NCBI GenBank assembly: GCA_016867655.1
Contig: VGJA01000002.1
Location: 1 to 18,449 of the forward strand
Origin: Candidatus Altarchaeales archaeon
GTDB lineage: Archaea; Altiarchaeota; Altiarchaeia; IMC4; SCGC-AAA252-I15
Direction of reading: 5' to 3'
Length of the DNA stretch: 18,449 nt
In this document: positions 5,757 to 13,277 of the stretch, one piece after another
How the letters are laid out: each line of letters starts with the position of its first letter
Numbering within the stretch: position 1 is the stretch's first letter
Notes under the pieces: model-generated
Seen by the model: only the letters and a program-made list of their open reading frames with translations
What the model was told of the DNA's origin: nothing
Database searches by the model: none
Translations under genes and position numbers: made by a program

Positions 5757-6120
5757 TCAAACGTACATTAGACTCTTTGTCAACGACTACCTCAAGCCTG
5801 CCGTTGTAGACTTCGACAGCGCCAATCAGGTCTACTGCTCTGCCAGGAGCATCATCCAGGTTCACTTGGGATGCAACGGCATACGGCACGAAGACGTCGA
5901 TACTGCTGTTTTGCCCTGACACTTTTACCAAAAGCGAGCCTCCCTTGAACTTATGGATGCTGGTGACCTCACCCTTCAGATGGACGTTCTTTCCGACGAA
6001 ACCTGTGTTTATTGAACCTACTTCACTGTAGGGCGGCTCCAAATATTCAGACGAGACTGTGAGCAGAACCAGCCCGACCACTGAAGTAAGCAATGCTATG
6101 TGCAGTACCCAATCACCCAT
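5740..6120 (-). CDS. Membrane-anchored OB-fold protein
   Basis: Protein of 126 residues with one N-terminal hydrophobic segment (about 5-22, VLHIALLTSVVGLVLLTV) and then a probable OB-fold. GKNVHLKGEVTSIHKFKGGSLLVKVSGQ (43-70), IDVFVPY (74-80), GRAVDLIGAVEVYNGRLEVVV (93-113) and NVRLIE (118-123) follow the strand pattern of nucleic-acid-binding OB domains of the tRNA-anticodon/RecG type. Its gene overlaps the start of the Cas4-like nuclease, so the two are probably made together. An OB protein tied to a nuclease suggests nucleic acid handling at the membrane, but this is inference. Which side of the membrane the domain faces is not clear from the charge pattern. An extracytoplasmic ligand-binding OB domain is an alternative. 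Confidence 0.7.
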   Translation of the reverse strand: MGDWVLHIALLTSVVGLVLLTVSSEYLEPPYSEVGSINTGFVGKNVHLKGEVTSIHKFKGGSLLVKVSGQNSSIDVFVPYAVASQVNLDDAPGRAVDLIGAVEVYNGRLEVVVDKESNVRLIEDDG

Positions 6121-6193
6121 GTATGGATGTTTTCGTTTGGGAATAAAAAGGGGGGTAGTTTAGAGTAATATAACGAAATATAAAGGCTTGGGC

Positions 6194-6352
6194 TCACTTG
6201 GCTGCGGCAGCGACCCTCTTCTTGTTCTTCCTCCTGATTTTGCCGACCTTGCCGCATCTCCTGCACTTGGTTGCAGTGAGGGGATTTTTTGCGTTGCAGG
6301 TCATGCAAACGCCCTTGAACAGCCTGACTTCAGCTTCCTTAAACTTTGCCAT
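6194..6352 (-). CDS. rpl40e: 50S ribosomal protein L40e
   Basis: Short gene of 52 codons plus stop, easily missed. The protein begins [20 protein letters not shown] and has the zinc-ribbon cysteines C16-x2-C19 and C30-x2-C33 ([11 protein letters not shown]). A basic tail, [15 protein letters not shown], follows. This is the archaeal L40e pattern, free of the ubiquitin fusion seen in eukaryotes. The ATG is about 15-20 bases from a TATA-like TTATATATC (complement of 6365-6373), so the mRNA is probably leaderless or nearly so. It diverges from the FKBP-type gene. The membrane OB-fold and Cas4-like genes follow on the same strand after 73 bases. Confidence 0.95.
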   Translation of the reverse strand: MAKFKEAEVRLFKGVCMTCNAKNPLTATKCRRCGKVGKIRRKNKKRVAAAAK

Positions 6353-6419
6353 TGGAATTCACACGATATATAAGCGTGAGGGTAAATATAATAGAAGTCT
6401 AGTTTAAAAAAGGGACATT
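6353..6419. promoter_or_regulatory. Divergent promoters for rpl40e and the FKBP gene
   Basis: GATATATAAG at 6365-6374 is suitably placed as box A for rpl40e on the minus strand. GTAAATATAATA around 6381-6392 lies about 30 bases before the GTG of the FKBP gene on the plus strand. Both would give very short leaders. Confidence 0.45.
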
Positions 6420-7271
6420 GTGAAAAACAAAGAGCAGAAAACGAAGATTCTTGCAGTACTTCTGGCGGCGTCGTTAGTTTTGATATTCTTCCTTAGCGTG
6501 AAGCTGATGGAAAAAAACAAGCCGGCCAGCGTAACCACCACTTTGGCCGGCAAGCCAGTCGGAGGAACTGTAAAAGAGGGGGACGTTGTTGAAGTGGACT
6601 ACACTGGAAGGTACCTCAATGGGACTGTATTCGACACTTCATTGGAAGAGGTGGCGAACGAAGCAGGCATGTACAATCCGTTGAGGGAATACAAGCCGAT
6701 ATCGTTTACCATAGGCTTGAATGATGTGGTCTCTGGCGTGGAGGAGGCGCTGGTGGGGATGAAGGTGGGTGAGGAAAAGACCGTGACCTTGCCTCCTGAA
6801 AAGGCCTACGGCTACTGGAGCGAGGAAAATGTTGAGGAAGTAGAAAGACTTCAAGTCATGCCAAGGGTTGAGGAGATAGAGCTGGATATGTTTGAAGAGG
6901 TTATGGGCCAGAAAGCTGTTGTAAACCAAACCGTAGAGTCGCCTGGAATGCCCTGGGAGATGGTGATAACAAAGGTGGAGAACAACATGGTTTATGTGAA
7001 GCACAATATCGCCAACGGCACGGTAGTTCCAACCTATTTAGGAAATTCTACCATAACTGTGGATGATGAGAACATATATTCAACGCTACAAGTAAGCGAG
7101 GGGGACGTCATCGCAACTGACATAGGCTATCTGAAGGTTCTGGAGGTTGACGAAAACTTAGTGACATTGGATGCTAACAACCTGCTGGCAGGGCAGACGA
7201 TAATATTCAACCTCAAGCTGATTTCAATAAACCAGGTGGAAGACCAGTTTGCAAACCAGCCGGCGTATTAG
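6420..7271 (+). CDS. FKBP-type peptidyl-prolyl isomerase (SlyD-like), membrane anchored
   Basis: Prolyl cis-trans isomerase/chaperone of 283 residues. An N-terminal segment (about 9-28) is a signal anchor or signal peptide, placing the enzyme on the outside of the cell membrane where it would help exported proteins fold. FKBP features in order: VDYTGRYLNGTVFDTS (59-74), GLNDVVSGVEEALVGMKVGEE (99-119), the PPEKAYG turn (125-131), an inserted 'flap' region of roughly 70-100 residues as in SlyD, and the closing LDANNLLAGQTIIFNLKLISI (250-270), close to the SlyD 'vD.NhpLAG' end. The N-terminal anchor and long insert make it larger than cytoplasmic archaeal FKBPs. Start is GTG at 6420. It diverges from rpl40e, and the next gene, 65 bases downstream on the same strand, is unrecognised. 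Confidence 0.93.
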   Translation: MKNKEQKTKILAVLLAASLVLIFFLSVKLMEKNKPASVTTTLAGKPVGGTVKEGDVVEVDYTGRYLNGTVFDTSLEEVANEAGMYNPLREYKPISFTIGLNDVVSGVEEALVGMKVGEEKTVTLPPEKAYGYWSEENVEEVERLQVMPRVEEIELDMFEEVMGQKAVVNQTVESPGMPWEMVITKVENNMVYVKHNIANGTVVPTYLGNSTITVDDENIYSTLQVSEGDVIATDIGYLKVLEVDENLVTLDANNLLAGQTIIFNLKLISINQVEDQFANQPAY

Positions 7272-7336
7272 GTTGCTGAGATTTTTGCATTGTACAGGAT
7301 TACTGCTTTTTATTCTAGGATTACCCGGTTTTTACT

Positions 7337-8368
7337 ATGCAAGCCCAGCCGGAGAAGAGAGGAGAGACGCCAAAAGGCCAAGGAAATATTGCAAAAGCTG
7401 GCGAGGATGTTGTTAGGGAGTTGAACAGGAGGAAAAAGCTTCTCCTGATGGCCGCAGACGGCAAACTGAGGGAAGACAAGGAGGTGGCAAACCTGGATTA
7501 CCCACAGCTTCTCGAAGAAATCATGGGCAGATTCCCAACCACATTAAGCTTTAGGCTTGTTGCATGTGCAGGGAAGATGGCAGTGTTTTCGTCTGTAGAA
7601 CAACTTAGGAAACAACACGCGGACTGGATTCCAGACTTAGAAAGGCAGGCACGTGAACGCTTGCAAAAAACGGCTAAGCCTGACGGCAAGATGGACCCAG
7701 CGTTGGAGCAAAAAAGAGTAGAGGCTTTGGTGCTTGAGATAGTCAACAAACCGAAGAGGGAGCAGTATATGGCCGTTGCCAAAAAGATAATCGCAGACAT
7801 GAGAATTGTGTTTGAGAAAACCAAGGGTACTTTTGCCTTGACGGCCGGCCAGATGGACCAAGTCTACAGCATCTTGAAGGTGAGTGGAGAGAGAACGCGG
7901 GAGGAGCAGGCAATAGATATTGAAACCAGGAGGATGGAGTTGGAGTGGGGCTTTCACAAAAAAGGCGCTCCGGCGGTGCGAGGGGAGAGGGTGTTTGTGG
8001 AGCACCAGAGGAGAGAGATTTTCAGGCGAATCAGCGAATTGGCTGGAAAAGTTAAGAGAGAACCTACTGTTGAAGAGAGACAGGACATATATGACGAGGT
8101 GTATGCTGAAGACAGGGGCAGAAGAATACTGCACGAACTTATAGTTGGAGAAAACTTAACCAATGTTGATTTTGGTATAGAAGTCCAAAAGCTTGGAGGA
8201 TTGGACGCATTCGACAGACGTGTGATAAGCGAGGCTAAAGAAGTCGATAAAACAGACAATCCAGACAAATTGTTCCGGGTTGCTGAAGGCGCTGTTGGAA
8301 GCAGGGAACCACATACCAGCAGCCTGAAGGCAATAAAACCTAGGATAACCCAGCTCTGGAACCAATAG
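7337..8368 (+). CDS. Unrecognised charged helical protein
   Basis: I do not recognise this 343-residue protein. It is soluble by inspection, with no signal peptide or membrane segment. It is rich in Lys, Arg and Glu, and probably mostly helical (for example residues 95-150 and 190-250). The first 20 residues are polar and probably disordered. The only hydrophobic patch is FPTTLSFRLVACAGKMAVF (about 66-84). There are no cysteine clusters, P-loop or obvious catalytic motif. Codon use looks like that of its neighbours, and the frame is intact with an ATG about 30 bases after a TATA-like TTTTTATTC (7309-7317), suggesting a leaderless mRNA. It lies between the FKBP gene and a convergent initiator tRNA. 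It may be lineage-specific. Confidence 0.8.
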   Translation: MQAQPEKRGETPKGQGNIAKAGEDVVRELNRRKKLLLMAADGKLREDKEVANLDYPQLLEEIMGRFPTTLSFRLVACAGKMAVFSSVEQLRKQHADWIPDLERQARERLQKTAKPDGKMDPALEQKRVEALVLEIVNKPKREQYMAVAKKIIADMRIVFEKTKGTFALTAGQMDQVYSILKVSGERTREEQAIDIETRRMELEWGFHKKGAPAVRGERVFVEHQRREIFRRISELAGKVKREPTVEERQDIYDEVYAEDRGRRILHELIVGENLTNVDFGIEVQKLGGLDAFDRRVISEAKEVDKTDNPDKLFRVAEGAVGSREPHTSSLKAIKPRITQLWNQ

Positions 8369-8370
8369 AT

Positions 8371-8390
8371 AAAAAACTGTAAAAAGAGAT
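8371..8390 (-). terminator. Oligo-T terminator after initiator tRNA-Met
   Basis: On the minus strand the tRNA end is followed by TCTCTTTTTACAGTTTTTT, two T runs of five and six. Such runs are the normal archaeal Pol termination signal for tRNA genes. Confidence 0.6.
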
Positions 8391-8540
8391 AGCGGGGGGT
8401 AGATTTGAACTACCGACCTTCGGGTATCTTAAACTTTTTGTTTCATCTTTTAGTTGAATCCATCTTAGGGGGATGAAACATCCCAAAAAAAAGGGAGGTT
8501 TTATGAGCCCGACGAGCACTCCTGGCTGCTCTACCCCGCT
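8390..8540 (-). tRNA. Initiator tRNA-Met (CAU) with 76-nt intron at 37/38
   Basis: On the minus strand the acceptor AGCGGGG (8540-8534) pairs with CCCCGCT (8397-8391), followed by discriminator A (8390). The A1:U72 pair and the three G:C pairs in the anticodon stem (TCGGG/CCCGA) are hallmarks of an archaeal initiator. The anticodon is CAT (8505-8503), position 37 is at 8502, and position 38 is at 8425. The T arm is GGTAG-TTCAAAT-CTACC. The intron is 8426-8501 (76 nt). It contains an 8-bp GTTTCATC/GATGAAAC stem and ends in AT before exon base A, like the tRNA-Pro intron. The inner helix of the splice motif is imperfect. A TATA-like TTATATAG at about 8572-8579 lies 32 bases upstream and close to the end of the presenilin-like gene. 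Confidence 0.92.
8426..8501 (-). other. Intron of initiator tRNA-Met
   Basis: 76-nt intervening sequence located between tRNA positions 37 and 38. It carries a G/T-rich 5' part with eight T in a row and a long stem GTTTCATC...GATGAAAC. It is too short to encode a homing endonuclease. Confidence 0.85.
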
Positions 8541-8585
8541 GTGCCCTGGCTTTTAGTATTGGGTTTTAGTTCTATATAAGTTTGT

Positions 8586-9386
8586 TTAGAACAATTTGGG
8601 AAGCATGCTTATTGCCAGGCCTGCTATCAGTCCAAGCATTATGGGCGGCAGCGCGGGAAGCGTAATGTTTCTCCTGTTTTTCACGTACTGGAACAACAGT
8701 ATTATTCCCATCAAGCCGCCTGCTGCAGTGGCAATTGCGTTTGCCAGCGCATAGTCTTTGTACACCGAGACTGTGAACACCAAGGGTATTGCCAAATCTC
8801 CTGTACCCAAACCCAGGTTTCTTCCCCCAACTGGTATCAGGAACATGAAGGGTAGTTTGCCCTTGGCCTTTTCAGCCAAAGTGACCATGTGTTTAGTGTA
8901 GAACACCGCAATCAGGTCGTAGACCGAGAGCACTACCAGCAGCAGCAGCGAGGGCAGTGCTGACAGAGACGCCCCGAGGAACGCTCCAACTCCAGAGACA
9001 GTCAATATTAAAGTCAGGTTCACAAACAGCAGGTTTTGTTTTTTCCAAGTGGTCAGAGCCAGCAGCAGCACCGCAATGGGAAGGCCAAACTTTGGCGTTA
9101 TGGCAAACAAAGTCAAGTACACACCAACAAACAACGCCAGGTAGGCTATCGCCTTTATGATAAAATCCTTTTTCATTTTTATCAGCAGCAGCAGAAAGCC
9201 AGTCATCACAAGGATGTACAAGAAGATTTGGGCTGAAGAGCCAAGCGACTCAGGGTCTGGAACCGCGGGAGGAATCTCCCCAGTCTCGTATATCATGGGT
9301 ATTAATGCACTGCCGACGTGCAGGCCAAGAGCCATCACAACAATGTACAGCGCTACTATGTAGGTTATCGGACTAATGTGTTTCAT
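8586..9386 (-). CDS. Presenilin/signal peptide peptidase-like intramembrane aspartyl protease
   Basis: Polytopic membrane protein of 266 residues with about nine hydrophobic segments. It belongs to the A22 (presenilin, DUF1119) family of intramembrane proteases. The two catalytic aspartates are visible: D157 in SVYDLIAVF (the YD motif) and D197 in LGLGTGDLAIPL (the GxGD motif). The conserved PALP, which shapes the active site, is at 244-247. The length resembles archaeal PSH proteins used as presenilin models. The likely substrates are signal peptides or single-span membrane proteins. The start is 13 bases after the MCM stop on the same strand, so it is probably co-transcribed with mcm. SppA in the same window would be a second membrane peptidase, but it is not linked by operon. 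Confidence 0.93.
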   Translation of the reverse strand: MKHISPITYIVALYIVVMALGLHVGSALIPMIYETGEIPPAVPDPESLGSSAQIFLYILVMTGFLLLLIKMKKDFIIKAIAYLALFVGVYLTLFAITPKFGLPIAVLLLALTTWKKQNLLFVNLTLILTVSGVGAFLGASLSALPSLLLLVVLSVYDLIAVFYTKHMVTLAEKAKGKLPFMFLIPVGGRNLGLGTGDLAIPLVFTVSVYKDYALANAIATAAGGLMGIILLFQYVKNRRNITLPALPPIMLGLIAGLAISMLPKLF

Positions 9387-9399
9387 CTCAAAAACCAGC

Positions 9400-12300
9400 T
9401 TATTCTATTGCAAAGGTGAACTGCCCGTGCTTCGGCTCGTAGATTATTCCCTTAAGCTTCAGCTCGTTCAAGTATTTTTCGGCGTCGCTTCTTGATATCC
9501 CATGGCCTGCAACATGGTCGAGTATGTCGTTCAACGCCGCAGTGTTGCCCTCTACGTTCCCCACCAGCTCCCTTATGGCATCCTCAACCATCTTTATCTT
9601 GTCCCTAGCAGCCTTCGGATGGTCTGTCGCAATCCTGTCTATGTCCAATAGGCCAGAGCTTTTGTCATAAGCCACCTCCCTCAAAACAAAGTTTGTCAGG
9701 TTTATCGCCCTCTCAGCGTCTGCCACAGTGACCTTGTCGCTAAGCCTGATTTTGGCTGAAGCTTCCGCCAGTCTGATCAACGCCTCAAGCTGCCTTGGAG
9801 TTGCAGGCACCGCGCCGCCGTGGCTTGAAGACCTTAAGGTGACGTAATATTCCTTGATCTTGTCCATCGCGTCTGTGGTCAAAACCGGCTTTACGTTCTT
9901 CCGGGAGTAGGAGATGTACTTCCTGAACAAGTCTGCAGGTATGTCAGCCTTTATCTCCTCCATGTCTTTCTCAGTGCCGTGCATCTTCATTATGTGATCC
10001 GCTATCTTTTTGTCCTGCTCCATGTCAACGATATCCTTGACTGGGAAAATCAAGTCAAACCTGCTTATCAAAGTCGGAGGTATGTCAAACTGCTCTGCAG
10101 GAGTCTTATAAGGGTCAAAGCGGCTGAACTTCGGGTTAGAAGCTGCGAGTATGGAAGTGTTGGCCCTGAAGGTGGTCATCATCCCGGCTTTTGCGATACT
10201 AATTGTGTTGTGGAGGACTACGCCAGAACTTATGAAGGAGTGTGTTGGCTCTACAGTGACGTCGTAAACCCACCTGGTTCTCAAGGGCCCTTTGTTTCTA
10301 ACCATGCGCGTTTTCTTTATGCGCTCGAACGCCACGTTTGACTCCAGTAGTCGTTCCAGTTCAGTTAGCTCTGCACTGCTTTTGTCTATTGAGAGTAGTG
10401 TCATCTCTTTTGCCTTATGGAAGATTTCATCTCTTTTGTTTTTGGAATAGCCTTTGCGTTCGACATAGTCCACCATGCCTCTGGTAAAACCAGCCTCCAA
10501 AGCAACTTTGTTTTGGCTCCACCCCGTTGCTGAACGCAGCTGCCTTAGGTTTGCCGCCCGGGCTGCGCCGCTAACAACGCACTCCAGCCTTTTTTTCAGC
10601 ATAAACATTTTTTCTGAAAACACTTCTCTGGATACCCCAAAATTGTTCTCTAGATGCTGGTTGAAGTATCCATTGTATGCCAAGCCAAGCTGTTTGTGGA
10701 GGTTTATTATCCTGCCAGACAAGTCTGCCGGCAGCACATCGTGGTGTCTGTTTTTCCTGCAGCTCTTTCCAACAATAAATGCTATTCTTTTGTATCTGAA
10801 GTCGCGCGGGTCAACCAACTCATTAAAGAATTTCCTGAGGGAATCCCCTTTTATGTAGACCTTGTATGACATGGACTCTTTGTCTACTGCTATTCTTGAC
10901 CTGACTGCTAACTTCAAAAGCAAATCCTGGTAGTCTTCAGCCAGCCCTCTGGATGAAGTCCTATAGCAGACGGAGTTGGACTCAACACTTCCATCCCCCA
11001 GGAACGCAGCCCTGAGGAATTCTCTTGCATCCTCGACTGAGCCGGAGAGTATTTTAGAGGGTATTCTCTTGTAGTGCGACAGCGCAAAGATTTCCGGGAA
11101 GTTTTCTTTAAACCAGCCGTAGAGTTTTGTTGAGATATACCTTAGGGTTGTTGTCTTGGTGCAGGAGCTCACGTTGACAGATGGTTTTAGGTCAAACAGC
11201 CGTTCCATAAGAACCATGAACTCGCCCAGCATGAATTGAGTTTTGTTGGAAAACCCTATCTCAGCGCTTCTGCTGGCATAAGCGTGTCCTTCTGAGACCA
11301 AAAAGCCGAGCACTGCAGATAAATCAGGGTTGAGTTTCACTGGAAATGTCAAATTCTTTCTACCATAAGCAGGCTTGTCTGCTGTTAGACACACAGCCTT
11401 GCTTGAATTTGGAATAACCTTCGGCGAGGGGACAAACATCCCCACCCTGGCTTTGGAGGCTTCAATACACCTAAACCCGTCATCCCACAGATATAGTGGA
11501 TGCTCGGGAGTCACAAGAATGATTCTACCATTGGAATAGGTGATTTCCACAAAATAATCTGGAGCCTTATGCCTGCTGACCCTATCCGCACCAACCTTAA
11601 AAACTTTGTTGAAATCAGTAGTATACAATGGAACGTAATCACACAAAGGGAGTATTTCGCATTCAATACCGTCGACCACACCACGAGGATTTGCCTCAAA
11701 AAGCTTGTCCACATATTCGCCAATCTTTACCTTACCGCCATCAGCCAAGAAAAGCTCGAAACTTGGGTGATAGCTTTGCTGTTCCATTGCCTCGTGCATT
11801 GCGCTCCTGTCTTCTTTGGTCATCTTGTCGAACTCGTCTATTGCGGCTATTCCGCCGCTGGCTAACACCAGTGCGCCAGCCTTCAGAGTCCAGGCCCCGT
11901 CTGCAAACTCGTCCTTCTCTGCTGTGGCGGTCAAACCAGCGCCTGTCGTTCCTTTCCCAGTGACGTAAATGCTTTTGGGCGCTATGTTCTTGACATACTG
12001 GAGCATTCTCGACTTAGCGACGCCTGGGTCTCCGATGAGAAGTATGTGCATGTCAGACCTTATTGAAGTTCCATCGGTGGTTTTCTTTCCAGGGCGGCCG
12101 CCAAACAGCTGCAGCGCGATGGCCTCCTTCACCTCATTGTATCCGTAGATTGAGGGCGCTATTGAGCCGATGATTTTCTCGTATATCGCAGGGTCTTTGG
12201 AGAGTTTTTTGATTTCCTTCTCCTCCTCTTTGGTTGTTTCAAGTTCCTCAAAGTCCTTTTGAAGCGCTTCGGCGTAGTTGGCTTCTATGAACTTATGATA

Positions 12301-13020
12301 CACTGGGGTCTGTATGTTGGTTTTCTGCGGCTTCAGCCTGAGGATTCCGTTGACCACCACCTTGTCTCCGGCAGTCACAACATCTGTGAAGTCGTCTTCA
12401 ACGATAACCTCTATTTTTCTTGCGTTTTCAGTGCCCTTCAGCTGTTCCAAAGGCTCTTGTATTTCCAAATACTGTATGTCCACCCAAGATGACTGGTCTT
12501 CGATGAACCGGAAGTCGTCCCTGCCGCAGTGCGTGCACTTTGATGGCTTTGTCAGCATCCTCCTCTCCTGGATTATGGAGGCTCTTTCATTGCATCTGTT
12601 GCAGTAGAACACTGCTTTGTATACTTTTGGTAGCACGTCGCTGATTTTGTTTATCACGCCCTCTGTAGAAATCAAGTGGCCTATGTAGTCCGAATTTATG
12701 TCCCTGATTGTGACCGTGTAGCCCTTTTCTTTGGGGATGTTTTTGAATCTCACATGCAGCATCGGCCTTTCAGCCGCTTCAACTCCGCCCATCTTCTCCA
12801 CGCCTTCGGTGGAAAGCAGCATGTCTTTTTCGGACAGCAGTGCATTGAAGAGCGGGATTATTTCATCAGGCGTTTGCATGAGCTTTTTTGCAAGTTCGCT
12901 ATCAAACTCCTCAAGCTGCTGGTAGTCCAATACAAGGCTTTTTTTGTTAGGATACACGCTCGCCAGTTCCTGGATTTCCCTCTCCTTTGAGTCTAGAAAC
13001 TTCTCTATTTTCTCCTTCAC
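9400..13020 (-). CDS. mcm: Replicative MCM helicase interrupted by an intein
   Basis: Hexameric 3'-5' DNA helicase of the archaeal replisome. The 1206-residue precursor is 683 residues once the intein (416-938) is removed, normal for archaeal MCM. The N-terminal domain has a zinc site (C140-x2-C143, C162-x2-C165). The AAA+ core has Walker A GDPGVAKS (330-337), Walker B IDEFD (394-398), sensor 1 in AASNPKF (N962) and the arginine finger in ISRFD (R987). The last ~70 residues fit the winged-helix domain. The intein splits the conserved EQQ/TISIAKAG segment just after Walker B, so splicing is required for activity. Start is GTG at 13020 with GGTGGT eight bases upstream. The presenilin-like gene follows after 13 bases. 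The promoter faces the HTH-HMGS operon across 257 bases. Confidence 0.96.
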   Translation of the reverse strand: MKEKIEKFLDSKEREIQELASVYPNKKSLVLDYQQLEEFDSELAKKLMQTPDEIIPLFNALLSEKDMLLSTEGVEKMGGVEAAERPMLHVRFKNIPKEKGYTVTIRDINSDYIGHLISTEGVINKISDVLPKVYKAVFYCNRCNERASIIQERRMLTKPSKCTHCGRDDFRFIEDQSSWVDIQYLEIQEPLEQLKGTENARKIEVIVEDDFTDVVTAGDKVVVNGILRLKPQKTNIQTPVYHKFIEANYAEALQKDFEELETTKEEEKEIKKLSKDPAIYEKIIGSIAPSIYGYNEVKEAIALQLFGGRPGKKTTDGTSIRSDMHILLIGDPGVAKSRMLQYVKNIAPKSIYVTGKGTTGAGLTATAEKDEFADGAWTLKAGALVLASGGIAAIDEFDKMTKEDRSAMHEAMEQQSYHPSFELFLADGGKVKIGEYVDKLFEANPRGVVDGIECEILPLCDYVPLYTTDFNKVFKVGADRVSRHKAPDYFVEITYSNGRIILVTPEHPLYLWDDGFRCIEASKARVGMFVPSPKVIPNSSKAVCLTADKPAYGRKNLTFPVKLNPDLSAVLGFLVSEGHAYASRSAEIGFSNKTQFMLGEFMVLMERLFDLKPSVNVSSCTKTTTLRYISTKLYGWFKENFPEIFALSHYKRIPSKILSGSVEDAREFLRAAFLGDGSVESNSVCYRTSSRGLAEDYQDLLLKLAVRSRIAVDKESMSYKVYIKGDSLRKFFNELVDPRDFRYKRIAFIVGKSCRKNRHHDVLPADLSGRIINLHKQLGLAYNGYFNQHLENNFGVSREVFSEKMFMLKKRLECVVSGAARAANLRQLRSATGWSQNKVALEAGFTRGMVDYVERKGYSKNKRDEIFHKAKEMTLLSIDKSSAELTELERLLESNVAFERIKKTRMVRNKGPLRTRWVYDVTVEPTHSFISSGVVLHNTISIAKAGMMTTFRANTSILAASNPKFSRFDPYKTPAEQFDIPPTLISRFDLIFPVKDIVDMEQDKKIADHIMKMHGTEKDMEEIKADIPADLFRKYISYSRKNVKPVLTTDAMDKIKEYYVTLRSSSHGGAVPATPRQLEALIRLAEASAKIRLSDKVTVADAERAINLTNFVLREVAYDKSSGLLDIDRIATDHPKAARDKIKMVEDAIRELVGNVEGNTAALNDILDHVAGHGISRSDAEKYLNELKLKGIIYEPKHGQFTFAIE
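10207..11775 (-). mobile_element. Intein in MCM with LAGLIDADG endonuclease and an internal HTH segment
   Basis: Self-splicing protein element of 523 residues (S416 to N938 of the precursor). Splicing blocks: first residue Ser with the block-A strand FELFLADGGKVKIGEYVD (421-438), block B TPEHPLYLW (504-512) with His507, block F WVYDVTVEPTHSFISSG (917-933), and block G VVLHN with penultimate His937 and Asn938. The +1 residue is Thr939. The homing endonuclease has two LAGLIDADG helices, LGFLVSEGH (571-579, acidic E577) and FLRAAFLGDGSV (668-679, acidic D676), both with catalytic acids intact, so it may still be active. Residues 824-857 (LRQLRSATGWSQNKVALEAG and beyond) look like an Xre-type helix-turn-helix, probably an extra DNA-recognition module. 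Confidence 0.93.
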
Positions 13021-13277
13021 AGCAAACCACCCGATGATAGAAGGGAAATAGTATTGGATGGGTTCAATAAAAATGAAACCACACCGCCGGAAAAATAATG
13101 CTCTGTTGGGCTTGGACCCTGTTGCGCTGCGCGATCGTATCTACTTTACACACCACCGGTGTGCGGAGCGGTCGTGTTTCTCACCTTGTTTATTAAAGTT
13201 TCTTCGACATTTGTCGTTGTTTTCTACGTCATGTTTTTATATCACCTGAGCATATAGTTAAAGACGCGCGCTAAACA
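13021..13277. promoter_or_regulatory. Divergent intergenic region between mcm and the HTH-HMGS operon
   Basis: No gene is supported here. For mcm (minus) GGTGGT lies just before the GTG, and TTTTTATTG (about 13064-13072) is a possible TATA box. For the HTH gene (plus) TTTTTATATC at about 13234-13243 lies about 35-40 bases before the ATG. Dyads include CACACCACCGGTGTG (13149-13163) and CGACATTTGTCG (13206-13217), the latter just upstream of the HTH gene promoter and a possible operator. The GC-rich middle (13080-13180) might include a small RNA, but I see no C/D box pair or tRNA. Confidence 0.4.

Noticed and set aside
6096..6308. 70-codon minus-strand open frame
   Set aside because: It overlaps rpl40e in another frame; the L40e frame carries the zinc ribbon and is the real gene.
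13058..13249. 63-codon open frame in the mcm-HTH intergenic region
   Set aside because: It has no ribosome binding site, unusual composition and no family resemblance. The region is better explained as promoters and dyads.
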